DNA of 64,000 nucleotides from Hydrogenophaga sp. (GCA_011391495.1 JAABQK010000006.1:1-64000), one strand, 5' to 3'. Positions 9,598 through 19,529 are shown, counted from the stretch's first letter. Made by a program: numbers and translations. Notes: generated by a model from the sequence alone, not told the origin.

Positions 9598-10026
9598 TCA
9601 GTGCCCACCCGTCAGCACACCGGATGCAGCCAGCAGGATCACCGCAGCGACCAGAAGGCAGATCGTGGCATAGGCGTGATCGCGCCGCTTCAGATACAAG
9701 GGGATCAAGCCCAGCAGGGGGGCCAGGGAACAGCCTGCCAACAGGGCAATGCCAATGAGATTGGACATGTCCCCCTTGTGGGCCAAAGCCAGCCAGCCCC
9801 AGCCGGTGGGCGTTTGGGTGCGCTGCAGAAAATCATCCACCGGCAGGTTCCACAGGCCGGGGAGATCCTCCAGCGGTACATGGGGCTGCAACAGCCCGGT
9901 CAGGTAGGCCGCAAAACTGAGGAACAAGGCCGCCACGCCAACGCGTGTGCCCCAATCCAGCAACAGGGCGTAGCGCGATGCCTCGGCCTGCTGTTGCTGG
10001 GCATTCGTGGGTTGTGTTGTGCTCAT
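9598..10026 (-). CDS. small multi-pass membrane protein, possibly DUF1634-like partner of TauE/SafE
   Basis: three predicted TM segments; adjacent to tauE-like gene. Confidence 0.5.
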   Translation of the reverse strand: MSTTQPTNAQQQQAEASRYALLLDWGTRVGVAALFLSFAAYLTGLLQPHVPLEDLPGLWNLPVDDFLQRTQTPTGWGWLALAHKGDMSNLIGIALLAGCSLAPLLGLIPLYLKRRDHAYATICLLVAAVILLAASGVLTGGH

Positions 10027-10039
10027 CGCTGGCTCGCTT

Positions 10040-11005
10040 TCAGACCCATATTCCCAAACCTTTGAGCAGGGCCCGGATGCCCGCAAACAGCAGCAGTGCA
10101 ATGACCATCCTCCGGATGATAGAGGCCTTGAGCACGTGCAGCAGCCGGGCACCCAGGCGCGCTCCCAGCATCATGCCCACCACCGACGGCACGGCGATCA
10201 TCGGCAGGACAGCGCCCCGGTTCAGGTAGACCCACGCGGCGGACGAGTCCACCAGCGACAAGACCAGCCCCGATGTGCCCGCGGACACCTTGAGCGGCGC
10301 GCCCATCAGCAGGTTGAGTGCCGGCACATTGGCCCAGCCAGCGCCAATGCCAAACATCCCGGCCATCACCCCGATGGCCAGGAACAGCACCAGGCCCATC
10401 GGCGTGCGATGCACCTGCCAATCCACCGAGCGCCCCGATGCGCCGTCAATGAAGACGCCGTGAATGCCGAGGGCAGACGACAGGCGGTCTGGTTGCGGCA
10501 CGTGGGGGAATTCCGATTTTTTCGAGACCAGCATCAGCGCCACGATACCCAGCACGATGACGCCCAGTGCGGTCTGGATGGCGGAGGCAGGAAGGGCCAG
10601 GCCCAGCAGCGCGCCGGCAATGGAACTCATGCAGGCCAGCAAGGCCAGCGGCAGCGCCAGGCGCAGGCTGGCCAAGCCACCCCGAAGCAAAAAGGGCCCT
10701 GCTGCCAGGGCGCTCGCCAGTGCCACCAGCAGACCGGCTCCACGCACAAAATCAAGATGGAAGGGAAAGAAGCCGCCGATGATCGGAACGAAGAGCGTGC
10801 CGCCGCCGATGCCGGCGGGCACCGCCACGATACCGATGAAAAAACAGGTGATGAACAGCGCCATGGGCCAGAACCACCAGGGCAGCGTGCTGGCTGGGAC
10901 CACGCTGTTCGCGGCCCAGGCCGGAGCCGCGAGCATCAGGAGAAAAAACAGGCCGATCGAGACCTGGAGTACGACCGTCAGGGACGGTGGGGCCCATCTG
11001 CGCAT
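10040..11005 (-). CDS. sulfite exporter TauE/SafE family protein
   Basis: multi-TM; GIGGGTLFVPIIGGFFPFHLDFVRGAGLLVALASALAAGP; second half GMFGIGAGWANVPALNLLMGAPLKVSAGTS. Confidence 0.85.
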   Translation of the reverse strand: MRRWAPPSLTVVLQVSIGLFFLLMLAAPAWAANSVVPASTLPWWFWPMALFITCFFIGIVAVPAGIGGGTLFVPIIGGFFPFHLDFVRGAGLLVALASALAAGPFLLRGGLASLRLALPLALLACMSSIAGALLGLALPASAIQTALGVIVLGIVALMLVSKKSEFPHVPQPDRLSSALGIHGVFIDGASGRSVDWQVHRTPMGLVLFLAIGVMAGMFGIGAGWANVPALNLLMGAPLKVSAGTSGLVLSLVDSSAAWVYLNRGAVLPMIAVPSVVGMMLGARLGARLLHVLKASIIRRMVIALLLFAGIRALLKGLGIWV

Positions 11006-11017
11006 GGCGGGTCGCTC

Positions 11018-11959
11018 TCAGGAGATGGTTTGGTAGTAGAGGTTCTGCGGGTGGTTGGCCTGCGCGAAAAAGAACCAGCGTTCTGCCAGCAGGCCCGCGT
11101 ATTGCAGACCGAATGCCGCGAACAGCAGGGTCGTGGAGGAGGTGGACAGAGCCACCGTCAGGCACAGCAGGGGCAAGGGAAACACCAGCAACAGGAAGAT
11201 CCATTTCACCGAGCGCAGCACGGCCCCACTCTGACCATGGAAGAATTCCCGCGTGTTGAACGACCCCCCCATGAAGCCCTGCGCCTTCTGCACGATGCGC
11301 GGGTGCTTGATGCCGATGGCGCTCTGCAGGGTTGACTTCGGCTTGAGCCGGGCGTTGCGCACCAGCGAGGCACCGCGCGAAACCGCGGCCAGTACCGTCA
11401 GCACCGTGGCCGTGAGCGCGTAGGGCCGGACCAGGTCGGACATGCCCAGTACCGCCGCCAGCAGCGTGGCCAGCGTCAGCCCCGACGCACAGCCCAGCAG
11501 CAGGTAGTTCAGCAGGGTCAGCGGACTGGCCCACTCCTGCAGGAAGCGGACGGAGGCGTAGATCATGGCGGTGCAGACGAACAGCGCGATGCAGATCACC
11601 GCGGTCAGCGCGCCGATGAGTGCCGTGTGGTTCCAGCCGAGAAACTGCGCGCTGGCATAGACGAACAGGCCCAGCATGAACAGGGGCAGGGCGATCACCT
11701 CGCGCGACAGCCAGGACGTGCGCCACATCGCCGCAGAGCGCCAGGCCCGCTCGGGACGTCCCAGGTGAAAGAACGAGGCGAGCAGTCCCAGTCCCGTCAG
11801 TGCCAGTGCCACCAGACTGCCCAGGAACAGGAAGCTCCTGCTGGAGGTGGCGTCAATGCTGGACAGGAAGGTCAGCTCGGCGCCGTACAGCGCAAGAAAC
11901 AGCCCTTGCGCGGCACCGATGAGTGTCGTCAGGAAAATGACCGAAAAAGCGGGTCTCAT
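11018..11959 (-). CDS. soeC: DmsC/SoeC-like membrane anchor of sulfite-oxidizing molybdoenzyme
   Basis: DMSO reductase anchor-like protein immediately downstream of SoeAB-like genes. Confidence 0.8.
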   Translation of the reverse strand: MRPAFSVIFLTTLIGAAQGLFLALYGAELTFLSSIDATSSRSFLFLGSLVALALTGLGLLASFFHLGRPERAWRSAAMWRTSWLSREVIALPLFMLGLFVYASAQFLGWNHTALIGALTAVICIALFVCTAMIYASVRFLQEWASPLTLLNYLLLGCASGLTLATLLAAVLGMSDLVRPYALTATVLTVLAAVSRGASLVRNARLKPKSTLQSAIGIKHPRIVQKAQGFMGGSFNTREFFHGQSGAVLRSVKWIFLLLVFPLPLLCLTVALSTSSTTLLFAAFGLQYAGLLAERWFFFAQANHPQNLYYQTIS

Positions 11960-11979
11960 GGTGTGTGATGTGCTGCGGT

Positions 11980-12708
11980 TCAGGTGGCGAAATCTTCACG
12001 TCCCGGGTCGCGGTGGGCCGCATCGGCGGGTCGGCTGTCGATTTTCAGCGGGTTGTCCACCCGTTCCAGATCTTCGGGATGGACCCGGATCTCCGTCTTG
12101 CGCCGGGGCAGGTAGTGGTTGGCCGGGTGGGTGCCCCACTCGGGCATGAGCTGGTAGCCGCCGCGTTCGGCGATGGCCTGCGAAACGACGGATTCCGGAT
12201 CGTGCACATCACCGAACAGACGGGCATTGGACGGACAGGCCAGCACGCAGGCCGGCTTGCGCTCGCGCTCGGGCAGGGCGGTGTCGGTGACGCGGTCCAC
12301 ACAGAGGGTGCATTTGGTCATGACCTTGCGCTCTTCGTCGAACTCGCGTGCGCCGTAAGGGCAGGCCCAGGTGCAGTACTTGCAGCCTATGCACTTGTCG
12401 TAGTCGACCAGCACGATGCCGTCTTCGGCGCGCTTGTAGCTGGCTCCGGTGGGGCAGACCGGCACGCAGGGAGGGTCTTCGCAGTGCAGGCACGATTTGG
12501 GGAAGTGCACCGTCTGCGTGTTCGGGAACTCGCCCACTTCGAAAGTCTGTACCCGGTTGAAGAAAGTGCCGTTTGGGTCGGCGCCATAGGGATTCAGGTC
12601 GGTCAGTGCACCCGCCGAACCCGAGGTGTTCCACTGCTTGCAGCTCGTCACGCAGGCGTGGCAGCCCACGCACACGTTGAGGTCGATGACCAGGGCCAAC
12701 TGTGTCAT
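11980..12708 (-). CDS. soeB: 4Fe-4S ferredoxin subunit SoeB-like
   Basis: CVGCHACVTSCKQWN, CLHCEDPPCVPVCP, CIGCKYCTWACPYG; ATGA overlap with soeA. Confidence 0.87.
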   Translation of the reverse strand: MTQLALVIDLNVCVGCHACVTSCKQWNTSGSAGALTDLNPYGADPNGTFFNRVQTFEVGEFPNTQTVHFPKSCLHCEDPPCVPVCPTGASYKRAEDGIVLVDYDKCIGCKYCTWACPYGAREFDEERKVMTKCTLCVDRVTDTALPERERKPACVLACPSNARLFGDVHDPESVVSQAIAERGGYQLMPEWGTHPANHYLPRRKTEIRVHPEDLERVDNPLKIDSRPADAAHRDPGREDFAT

Positions 12709-15626
12709 TTGCGTCCCCCCCGGCCTGCGAACCAGGCCTGCCAGCGAGCAGGGGCCGCCTCAACACCGGGCGCTCTGGGCACGGCCTTGAACTGCGGCCA
12801 GCTCTGTTCGGGCTCGCCCTCCTGCGCCTTGTAGATGCGCACGCGCACGTCGTACCAGGCGGCCTGTCCGGTGATCGGGTCCGAGTTGGACAGGGACGCG
12901 CCGGCACCCGATGGCGGCAGCTCCTCCGAGATCAGGTGGTTGAGCAGGAAGCCGCGCTGCGATTCGTTGGCATCTGGCGTCAGGTTCCAGGCACCGGAGG
13001 ATTTGCCGATGGCGTTCCAGGTCCAGACCGTGCCGGGCTCCACGGCTTCCGAGTAGCGGCACATGCAGCGCACCTTGCCCCACTGCGACTCCACCCACAT
13101 CCAGCCGCCATCGGCGATGCCTTCGGCGCCGGCGGTCTTCGGGTTCACAAACAGGTAGTTGTGCGTGTGGATCTGGCGCAGCCAGGCGTTCTGCGAATCC
13201 CAGGAGTGGTACATCGCCATCGGCCGCTGGGTGATCGCGTTGAGCGGGTACCTGACGGTGTCGGTGGCCTGCTCTTCCAGCGGCACGTAGTAAAACGGCA
13301 GCGGGTCGAAATAGGTCTCGACCCGCTTGCGCAGATGGTCGGGCGGCTGCTTGCCGGCGCGCTTGCCCTGGGCCGCGCGCCGGAAACCCTGCAGAAATTC
13401 GGAATAGAGGTGGATGACGATGGGGTCCTTGTCGCGCCGTATGCCCATCTTCTGCGCCCACTCCATGTAGCCCTGGTTCCAGTTGCGCATGTACTGGTGT
13501 TCCGGCGGCATCTGATAATGGAAGATGCAGTTGTTCTTCTCGTACATCTCCCACTGCTTGGGGTTGGGTTCACCGCGCAGGGACTTCTCCCCGGCCTTGC
13601 CGCGCCAGCCCGCGAGAAAACCGATGCCCGACCCGGGCGCGGTTTCGTAGTTGACGATGAAGTCCGGGTAGTTGCGGAACTTGCGGCTACCGTCCGCCTG
13701 GGTGAACGCGGGCAGCTTGAGGCGGCCGGCCAGTTCGACCAGCACCTCCTGGAACGGCTTGCAGTCGCCCTTGGGCGGCACCACCGGGATGCGCACCGCG
13801 TCGACCGGTCCGTCGAACTCGGAGATGGGGCGGTCCAGCATGGACATGCAGTCGTGCCGCTCCAGGTAGGTGGTGTCGGGCAGGATGAGGTCGGCAAAAG
13901 CCGTCATCTCCGACTGGAAGGCGTCGCAGACCACCAGGAACGGGATCTTGTACTCGCCGCTCTTTTCACCTTCGGTGTGCTTGTCGTTGAGCATGTTGCG
14001 CACTTCGGAGGTGTTCATGGTGGAGTTCCACGCCATGTTCGCCATGAAGATCAGCAAGGTGTCGATCGGGTATGGGTCGCCGCGCCAGGCGTTGGTGATG
14101 ACGTTGTGCATCAGGCCGTGGGCGGACAGCGGGTGTTCCCAGGAGAAGCCTTTGTCGATCCGCACCGGCTGGCCCTCGCTGTCCACAAACAGGTCGTCCG
14201 GACTCTCCGGCCAGCCCAGCGGAGCGCCATCGAGCGGCGTATCAGGCTTGACGGCCTGCGGCCCCTTGGGCGGGCGGGCATTGGGCGGCACGGCGCGCGG
14301 ATACGGCGCCTTGTGCCGGAATCCCCCGGGGCGATCGATGGTACCCAGCAGCGACATCAGGATCGCCAGCGAGCGGATGGTCTGGAAACCGTTGGAGTGC
14401 GCGGCCAGACCGCGCATGGCGTGGAAGGCGACCGGGTTGCCCTTGACCGAGGGGTGGCGTTTGCCCCAGCTGTCGGTCCAGGCGATCGGCAGCTCGATCT
14501 TCTGGTCGCGCGCGGTGATGCCCATCTCATGGGCGAGGCGCCGGATGGTTTCTGCCGGGATGCCGGTGATGCCCTCGGCCCATTCCGGTGTGTAGGGCTT
14601 CACGCGTTCCTGCAGCAGCTGGAAGGCTGGCACGGCGGGCGTGCCGTCGGGCATCTTGAAATGCCCCAGCAGTGCGGGGTCCGCCCCTTCGGCGTGGTCG
14701 GCCACCGGGCTGTCGGTGAGCCGGTCCCACCAGTGGAAGTTGGCCGGGCGCAGCGGGTTGACGATGTCGCCATCGGCCTTGCGCAGGAACATGCCGAAGT
14801 CGTCGCTGGCGGCGTCCTGGTTCACCAGTTGGCCGGCGTTGGTGTAGCGGGCCAGGAACTCGCGGTCGTACAGGCCAAGCTTGATGAGCTCGTGGATCAG
14901 CGCCAGCAGCAGGGCCCCGTCGGTGCCGGGCTTGATGGGCACCCATTCGTCGGCAATGGCCGAATAGCCGGTGCGCACCGGGTTGATCGAGACAAAGCGA
15001 CCGCCGTTGCGCTTGAACTTCGACAGCGCCATCTTCATCGGGTTGGAGTGGTGGTCCTCGGCCGTGCCGATCATCACGAACAGCTTGGCACGCTCCAGAT
15101 CCGGGCCGCCGAACTCCCAGAAGGAGCCACCGATGGTGTAGATCATGCCGGCGGCCATGTTGACCGAGCAGAAGCCGCCGTGGGCCGCGTAATTGGGGGT
15201 GCCGAACTGGCGCGCGAACAGGCCGGTGAGGGCCTGCATCTGGTCACGCCCGGTGAACAGGGCGAATTGCTTGGGGTCGGTGGACCGGATCTTCTGCAGG
15301 CGCTGCTCCAGCATCGAGAAGGCCTCTTCCCACTCGATCTCGGCAAACTGGCCGTCGCCCCGCTCGCTGCCGGGCTTGCGCAGCAGCGGCTTGGTCAGCC
15401 GGGCTGGCGAGTACTGCTTCATGATGCCCGACGAACCCTTGGCACAGATCACCCCCTGGTTCAGCGGGTGCTCCGGATTGCCCTCGATGTAGCGCACCTC
15501 GCCGTTGCGCAGGTGCACCCGGATGCCACATCGGCAGGCGCACATGTAACAGGTGGTGTTGCGCGTCTCGGTGGTGGCCCCCGCCAGAGGCGGGCTGCAG
15601 GGGTCGTGAAGCGGTGTGGCAGACAT
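12705..15626 (-). CDS. soeA: molybdopterin oxidoreductase SoeA-like (cytoplasmic sulfite dehydrogenase catalytic subunit)
   Basis: N-terminal CYMCACRCGIRVHL [4Fe-4S] motif, GVICAKGSSGI; no Tat signal; start at MSATPLHD. Confidence 0.85.
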   Translation of the reverse strand: MSATPLHDPCSPPLAGATTETRNTTCYMCACRCGIRVHLRNGEVRYIEGNPEHPLNQGVICAKGSSGIMKQYSPARLTKPLLRKPGSERGDGQFAEIEWEEAFSMLEQRLQKIRSTDPKQFALFTGRDQMQALTGLFARQFGTPNYAAHGGFCSVNMAAGMIYTIGGSFWEFGGPDLERAKLFVMIGTAEDHHSNPMKMALSKFKRNGGRFVSINPVRTGYSAIADEWVPIKPGTDGALLLALIHELIKLGLYDREFLARYTNAGQLVNQDAASDDFGMFLRKADGDIVNPLRPANFHWWDRLTDSPVADHAEGADPALLGHFKMPDGTPAVPAFQLLQERVKPYTPEWAEGITGIPAETIRRLAHEMGITARDQKIELPIAWTDSWGKRHPSVKGNPVAFHAMRGLAAHSNGFQTIRSLAILMSLLGTIDRPGGFRHKAPYPRAVPPNARPPKGPQAVKPDTPLDGAPLGWPESPDDLFVDSEGQPVRIDKGFSWEHPLSAHGLMHNVITNAWRGDPYPIDTLLIFMANMAWNSTMNTSEVRNMLNDKHTEGEKSGEYKIPFLVVCDAFQSEMTAFADLILPDTTYLERHDCMSMLDRPISEFDGPVDAVRIPVVPPKGDCKPFQEVLVELAGRLKLPAFTQADGSRKFRNYPDFIVNYETAPGSGIGFLAGWRGKAGEKSLRGEPNPKQWEMYEKNNCIFHYQMPPEHQYMRNWNQGYMEWAQKMGIRRDKDPIVIHLYSEFLQGFRRAAQGKRAGKQPPDHLRKRVETYFDPLPFYYVPLEEQATDTVRYPLNAITQRPMAMYHSWDSQNAWLRQIHTHNYLFVNPKTAGAEGIADGGWMWVESQWGKVRCMCRYSEAVEPGTVWTWNAIGKSSGAWNLTPDANESQRGFLLNHLISEELPPSGAGASLSNSDPITGQAAWYDVRVRIYKAQEGEPEQSWPQFKAVPRAPGVEAAPARWQAWFAGRGGRK

Positions 15627-15775
15627 GCGTTGGGGTCTTTTCGCTGGCAGGTCAACAAAAATGGAGCAATGCAAACGGTCCACCAGCGCGGGGCATGGGC
15701 CGGACGGTCAAGGTAGGCCTATTAAAGACAACGGGGCCCATGGCCGTCTATAGCCGACACGGGTGACCCGGCGTA

Positions 15776-15787
15776 ACCCAAATGGGT
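15776..15787. promoter_or_regulatory. palindrome ACCC-AAAT-GGGT between soeA and the sensor kinase gene
   Basis: flanked TAACCCAAATGGGTAG; same pattern at 31962 and 40709. Confidence 0.55.
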
Positions 15788-15910
15788 AGCGTGAGCGTTG
15801 CTGGTCTGCGCTGGCATTTCGCACGCGGCGCTAACAGCAGATGTCCTCGCGCGCCTCGGGGTTTTCAGCATGCATCAGTACATGCTTGTGTACTAGTATG
15901 GTTTGGGTAC

Positions 15911-17137
15911 ATGGCCCTTCGCCAACCTGGGCTCGCTCTCACCATGCCAACGCTTTCCGTCACCCCTGCACACGCTGACACCGCCATCTCGGGCTTGATG
16001 GCAGAAGGGGGTGCGTCCGGCGATCTGGAGCCGCTGCTCCAGCGCTTTCTGGTCTCCATCGTGGATCTTGCCGGCGCACAGGCTGGCGCTGTGCGGGTGT
16101 TGACGGATGACGGTCTGCACATGCGGCTGGTGGCACAACAGGGGCTGCCAGCCAACGTGCAGAACGCCGAACGGCTGGTGGATCGTGATTGCGGCATGTG
16201 CGGCGTCGCGGCCGGAGCCGACGTCCTGGGCTGGGTGGAAGACGTGCGATCCTGCGCCCGAAGCGGACCCGAACCCTATTTCGGCGAGCAGTGCAAGGGC
16301 GTGCTGGCCATACCGCTGTCGCACGCGAACCAGGTGCTCGGTATCTACAACCTGTTTTTCGAGGCCAGGACCCAGCTGGAGCCGACGACCTTGACCATCC
16401 TGCGCCTGATCGGCCAGTTGCTGGGCCTGGCGCTGCACAACGCCCGGATCGAGCGCGAGCGGCTGCGCGTGACGGTGATGAAGGAGCGCCAGGAAATGGT
16501 CAACGAAGTGCACGACGCGATTGCACAGACGCTGGCCTACGCCAGGATGCGCCTGCCGCTGCTGAACGATGCGATGCTCGCCCACGACGACCCGAAATCG
16601 ATCAAGTATTTCTCCGACGTGAAGCAGGCGGTGGGTGAGGTGCACGACAACCTGCGCGAGGTGATGACCTATTTCCGCACCCGCATGGATCCCCTGGGCC
16701 TGTTGCATGCGCTGCAGGGCATTGCCGACGGGTTCTTTGGCCGTACGGGCATCGTGCTGGAAATCCGGAACACGGTGCAGAATCTGAACCTGAGTGACGA
16801 ACAGGAGGTTCAGGTGTTTCACATCGTGCAGGAATCGCTGGCCAACATCGCCAAACATTCCATGGCGCGGCATGCGGCGATCGCCATCGGCAAGACCCCC
16901 GAGTGCCTGGAGTTCGTGATCGAGGACGATGGCCTGGGCATGGGGGCACCCTCGGTGTCCACCATCGTGACCACGGCGAAGGGCCTGTCTGGGACCGCCC
17001 ATTTCGGACTGGAGATCATGCAGAGCCGTGCCCGGCGCCTGGGCGGTCGCCTTGAGGTTGGCGAAAACGCCGGTGGCGGTACCCGCGTGCGCCTCGTGCT
17101 TCCCCTGACCTCCGGCTCCGCAGAACGCACACCATGA
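15911..17137 (+). CDS. GAF-domain sensor histidine kinase, NarX/NreB-like (HisKA_3)
   Basis: GAF-like region with CGMC cluster; H-box NEVHDAIAQTLAYARMRL; HATPase DDGLGMG; start uncertain (15911 or 15944). Confidence 0.85.
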   Translation: MALRQPGLALTMPTLSVTPAHADTAISGLMAEGGASGDLEPLLQRFLVSIVDLAGAQAGAVRVLTDDGLHMRLVAQQGLPANVQNAERLVDRDCGMCGVAAGADVLGWVEDVRSCARSGPEPYFGEQCKGVLAIPLSHANQVLGIYNLFFEARTQLEPTTLTILRLIGQLLGLALHNARIERERLRVTVMKERQEMVNEVHDAIAQTLAYARMRLPLLNDAMLAHDDPKSIKYFSDVKQAVGEVHDNLREVMTYFRTRMDPLGLLHALQGIADGFFGRTGIVLEIRNTVQNLNLSDEQEVQVFHIVQESLANIAKHSMARHAAIAIGKTPECLEFVIEDDGLGMGAPSVSTIVTTAKGLSGTAHFGLEIMQSRARRLGGRLEVGENAGGGTRVRLVLPLTSGSAERTP

Positions 17138-17856
17138 CGACACAGACGACTCAGGCCATGCAGACGCGGGTGATGCTGGTGGACGACCATGCACTGTGCC
17201 GCAGCGGACTGTCCGAGCTGCTGCAGCACCGCAGCGGCATGGTGGTGGTCGGCACCACAGGCGACCCCGCGCAAGTGATCCCCCTGCTGCGCGAATGTCA
17301 GCCCGAGCTCATGATCCTGGACCTGTGCCTGGGCGCAACCGATGGTCTGAGTGTGCTGCGTCTGGTGCGATCGGAGGGCTTCGACATCCCGGTGGTCGTG
17401 CTGACCATGAGCGACAGCGAAGACGACCTGTCGGCGGCACTGCGTGCAGGCGTGCGGGGCTACCTGCTCAAGGACATGGAGCCCGACGACGTGATTGAGT
17501 CGATCGGCCGCGCCGCGCGCGGCGAACTGGTGGTGGCCCCCGCGATGGCCGCCAAGCTGGCCCAGATGTGGCAGAGCGGGCAGAAGGGCTCGGTCAAGCG
17601 CGACCTGGTGGACACGCTGACCGAACGCGAGCGGCAGGTGCTGGATCAGGTGGCGCGCGGCAAGAGCAACAAGGTGATTGCGCAGGCGCTGGACATCAGC
17701 CACAACACCGTCAAGCTGCACGTGCGTCACATCATGGCCAAGCTCGACCTGGGCTCGCGCGTGGAAGCCGCGGTGTTCGCCTTTGAACACCGCAGTGCGT
17801 CCGACAGTTCGGGCACCGTGGGTGACGCAGCGGGTTCCGGACGCCGCTCGACGTGA
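17134..17856 (+). CDS. NarL/FixJ family response regulator with LuxR-type HTH
   Basis: MLVDDHALCRSGL receiver; LTERERQVLDQVARGKSNKVIAQALDISHNTVKLHVRHIMAKL. Confidence 0.93.
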   Translation: MTTQTTQAMQTRVMLVDDHALCRSGLSELLQHRSGMVVVGTTGDPAQVIPLLRECQPELMILDLCLGATDGLSVLRLVRSEGFDIPVVVLTMSDSEDDLSAALRAGVRGYLLKDMEPDDVIESIGRAARGELVVAPAMAAKLAQMWQSGQKGSVKRDLVDTLTERERQVLDQVARGKSNKVIAQALDISHNTVKLHVRHIMAKLDLGSRVEAAVFAFEHRSASDSSGTVGDAAGSGRRST

Positions 17857-17892
17857 GGCGCCGCGTCCGGTGATCACGCTGCCCTCTGCGCC

Positions 17893-18741
17893 TCAGTTGG
17901 CCGCGGACGCGTTGAGAGCGGGCAATTCCGGCCCCTCCGCGTGAGCGGCCGACAGGCTGCTGCTGGCCCCGGTCTGCGGGTCGAACCAATGCAGCGTGCC
18001 ATGCAGTTTCACCACGTCACCGACGATCAGCAGGCTGGGTGACGTGAAGCCGCTGCCGGCCACCTTGGCCGGCAGGTCCGCCAGCGTCCCGGTGAGCACC
18101 TGCTGCGTGGCCAGCGTGCCGTGCTGCACGGCAGCGATCGGCCGCGTGGGCGGAGCGCCGTGCGCCATCAGCTGGCGGCAGATATCGGGCAGGGCATTCA
18201 GGCCCATGTAGATCACCACCGTCTGGTTCGGGCGCACCAGCGCTGGCCAGTCCAGATCGGCGCTGCCGTCCTTCAGGTGGCCGGTGACGAACATGGCGAC
18301 CTGGGCGTGGTCGCGGTGCGTGAGGGGGATGCCGGCGTAGCTGGCCACGCCACAGGCGGCTGTCACGCCGGGGATAACTTCGAAGTCCACGCCGTGCGCG
18401 GCGAGTTCCTGCATTTCCTCGCCGCCGCGGCCGAAGACGAAGGGATCGCCACCCTTCAGGCGCACCACCTGCTTGCCCTCGCGCGCCAGCTGCACCAGCA
18501 AGCCGTTGATCTGTTCCTGGCGCATGGTGTGCTCGTTGCGCCGCTTGCCGGCGTAAATGCGTTGCGCGTCGGGGGCCGCGAAATCGAGCACACCGGAAGA
18601 CACCAGGTTGTCGTAGACGATGACGTCCGCCTGCTCCAGCAGGCGGACCGCTTTCAGGGTCAGGAGCTCGGGGTCGCCCGGACCGGCGCCGACCAGATAG
18701 ACACGTCCACGACCTGCATGGCGCGACATGGTGATGTTCAT
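17893..18741 (-). CDS. cobA: uroporphyrinogen-III C-methyltransferase (siroheme synthesis)
   Basis: [51 protein letters not shown]. Confidence 0.93.
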   Translation of the reverse strand: MNITMSRHAGRGRVYLVGAGPGDPELLTLKAVRLLEQADVIVYDNLVSSGVLDFAAPDAQRIYAGKRRNEHTMRQEQINGLLVQLAREGKQVVRLKGGDPFVFGRGGEEMQELAAHGVDFEVIPGVTAACGVASYAGIPLTHRDHAQVAMFVTGHLKDGSADLDWPALVRPNQTVVIYMGLNALPDICRQLMAHGAPPTRPIAAVQHGTLATQQVLTGTLADLPAKVAGSGFTSPSLLIVGDVVKLHGTLHWFDPQTGASSSLSAAHAEGPELPALNASAAN

Positions 18742-19142
18742 CAATGGGTACTCCCCGTGCCGCAGCCGCCGCCACTGCTGCCGCCACTCCCGCAGCCTCC
18801 GCTGCCGCAACCCCCGCCCCCGCTGCTGCAGCCTGCTGTGCTGCCGCTGGCCAGGGCATCTGGCTGGTTGACGAAAATGAAGTTGAACTGGCCGGGCTCA
18901 AGCTCGACGAAATCGAGCACCGTGTCTTCCAGCAGGTCCACGTGGTGGGCCGCGATCACCACGGGCACATCTTCCAGCAACAGGCGCGTGTCGTTGGCAC
19001 CGACATCGTCGAACCCCATGCCGTAGCCGATCGAGCCGTCGGCCTCGCGCCGGGCTGCCACGCGCAGCGCCAGTTCTCCGGCACCCGTGTCACGGGCTGT
19101 CTGCAGGATTTGTCGGGCTGCGGTGGAGGTGAGTGTGAACAT
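18741..19142 (-). CDS. dsrR: A-type (IscA/HesB) family protein, DsrR-like, with Cys/Gly-rich C-terminal tail
   Basis: HesB-like core [31 protein letters not shown]...GYGMGFDD; tail [30 protein letters not shown]; located after dsrN. Confidence 0.7.
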   Translation of the reverse strand: MFTLTSTAARQILQTARDTGAGELALRVAARREADGSIGYGMGFDDVGANDTRLLLEDVPVVIAAHHVDLLEDTVLDFVELEPGQFNFIFVNQPDALASGSTAGCSSGGGGCGSGGCGSGGSSGGGCGTGSTH

Positions 19143-19154
19143 GCGGGACTCCTT

Positions 19155-19529
19155 TCAGTGTTCGCCTTTGGTGCGCAACAGGCCGGCGAGCCGGTTGCCC
19201 TGCTTTTGCGGACCGCCGCGGGGAAACAGGTCGTGCAGGTGGTGGTTGCTGCCGCGCTCCGGACCCCAGACCTCGGTGAAGTGCTTGATCATCACGCGCA
19301 CCTGGGCCTGCACGCCATGCTCGGCGTAGTAGGCCCGCAGGAAACGCACCACCTCCCAGTGGGCGTCGGTCAGCGTCAGTTCTTCCTGTGCGGCGAGCGC
19401 ACGCACGAAGTCTTCCGACCAGTCGGCGAGGTTTCTCAGGTAGCCCTCGGAGTCGGTTTCGACCGGGCGACCACGGACCATCAGGACGCGGGTGAAGGCA
19501 TCTGCAGGCGTTGAAAGGGTGGCGTTCAT
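19155..19529 (-). CDS. TusE/DsrC/DsvC family protein lacking both conserved C-terminal cysteines
   Basis: VETDSEGYLRNLADWSEDFV...LTDAHWEVVRFLRAYY; C-terminus GNRLAGLLRTKGEH. Confidence 0.88.
   Translation of the reverse strand: MNATLSTPADAFTRVLMVRGRPVETDSEGYLRNLADWSEDFVRALAAQEELTLTDAHWEVVRFLRAYYAEHGVQAQVRVMIKHFTEVWGPERGSNHHLHDLFPRGGPQKQGNRLAGLLRTKGEH

Noticed and set aside
12702-15716. 1004-aa plus-strand ORF opposite soeA
   Set aside because: Antisense shadow ORF typical of high-GC codon bias; soeA on the minus strand has clear molybdopterin oxidoreductase motifs.
15776-15787. Calling the palindrome a bona fide NarL 7-2-7 site
   Set aside because: Each site contains one TACCCAT heptamer but the partner half and spacing do not match TACYYMT-N2-AKRRGTA, so it is reported only as a shared dyad.
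15891-15898. TACTAGTA palindrome also seen near 58686-58693
   Set aside because: Only 8 bp and surroundings differ; likely coincidence.
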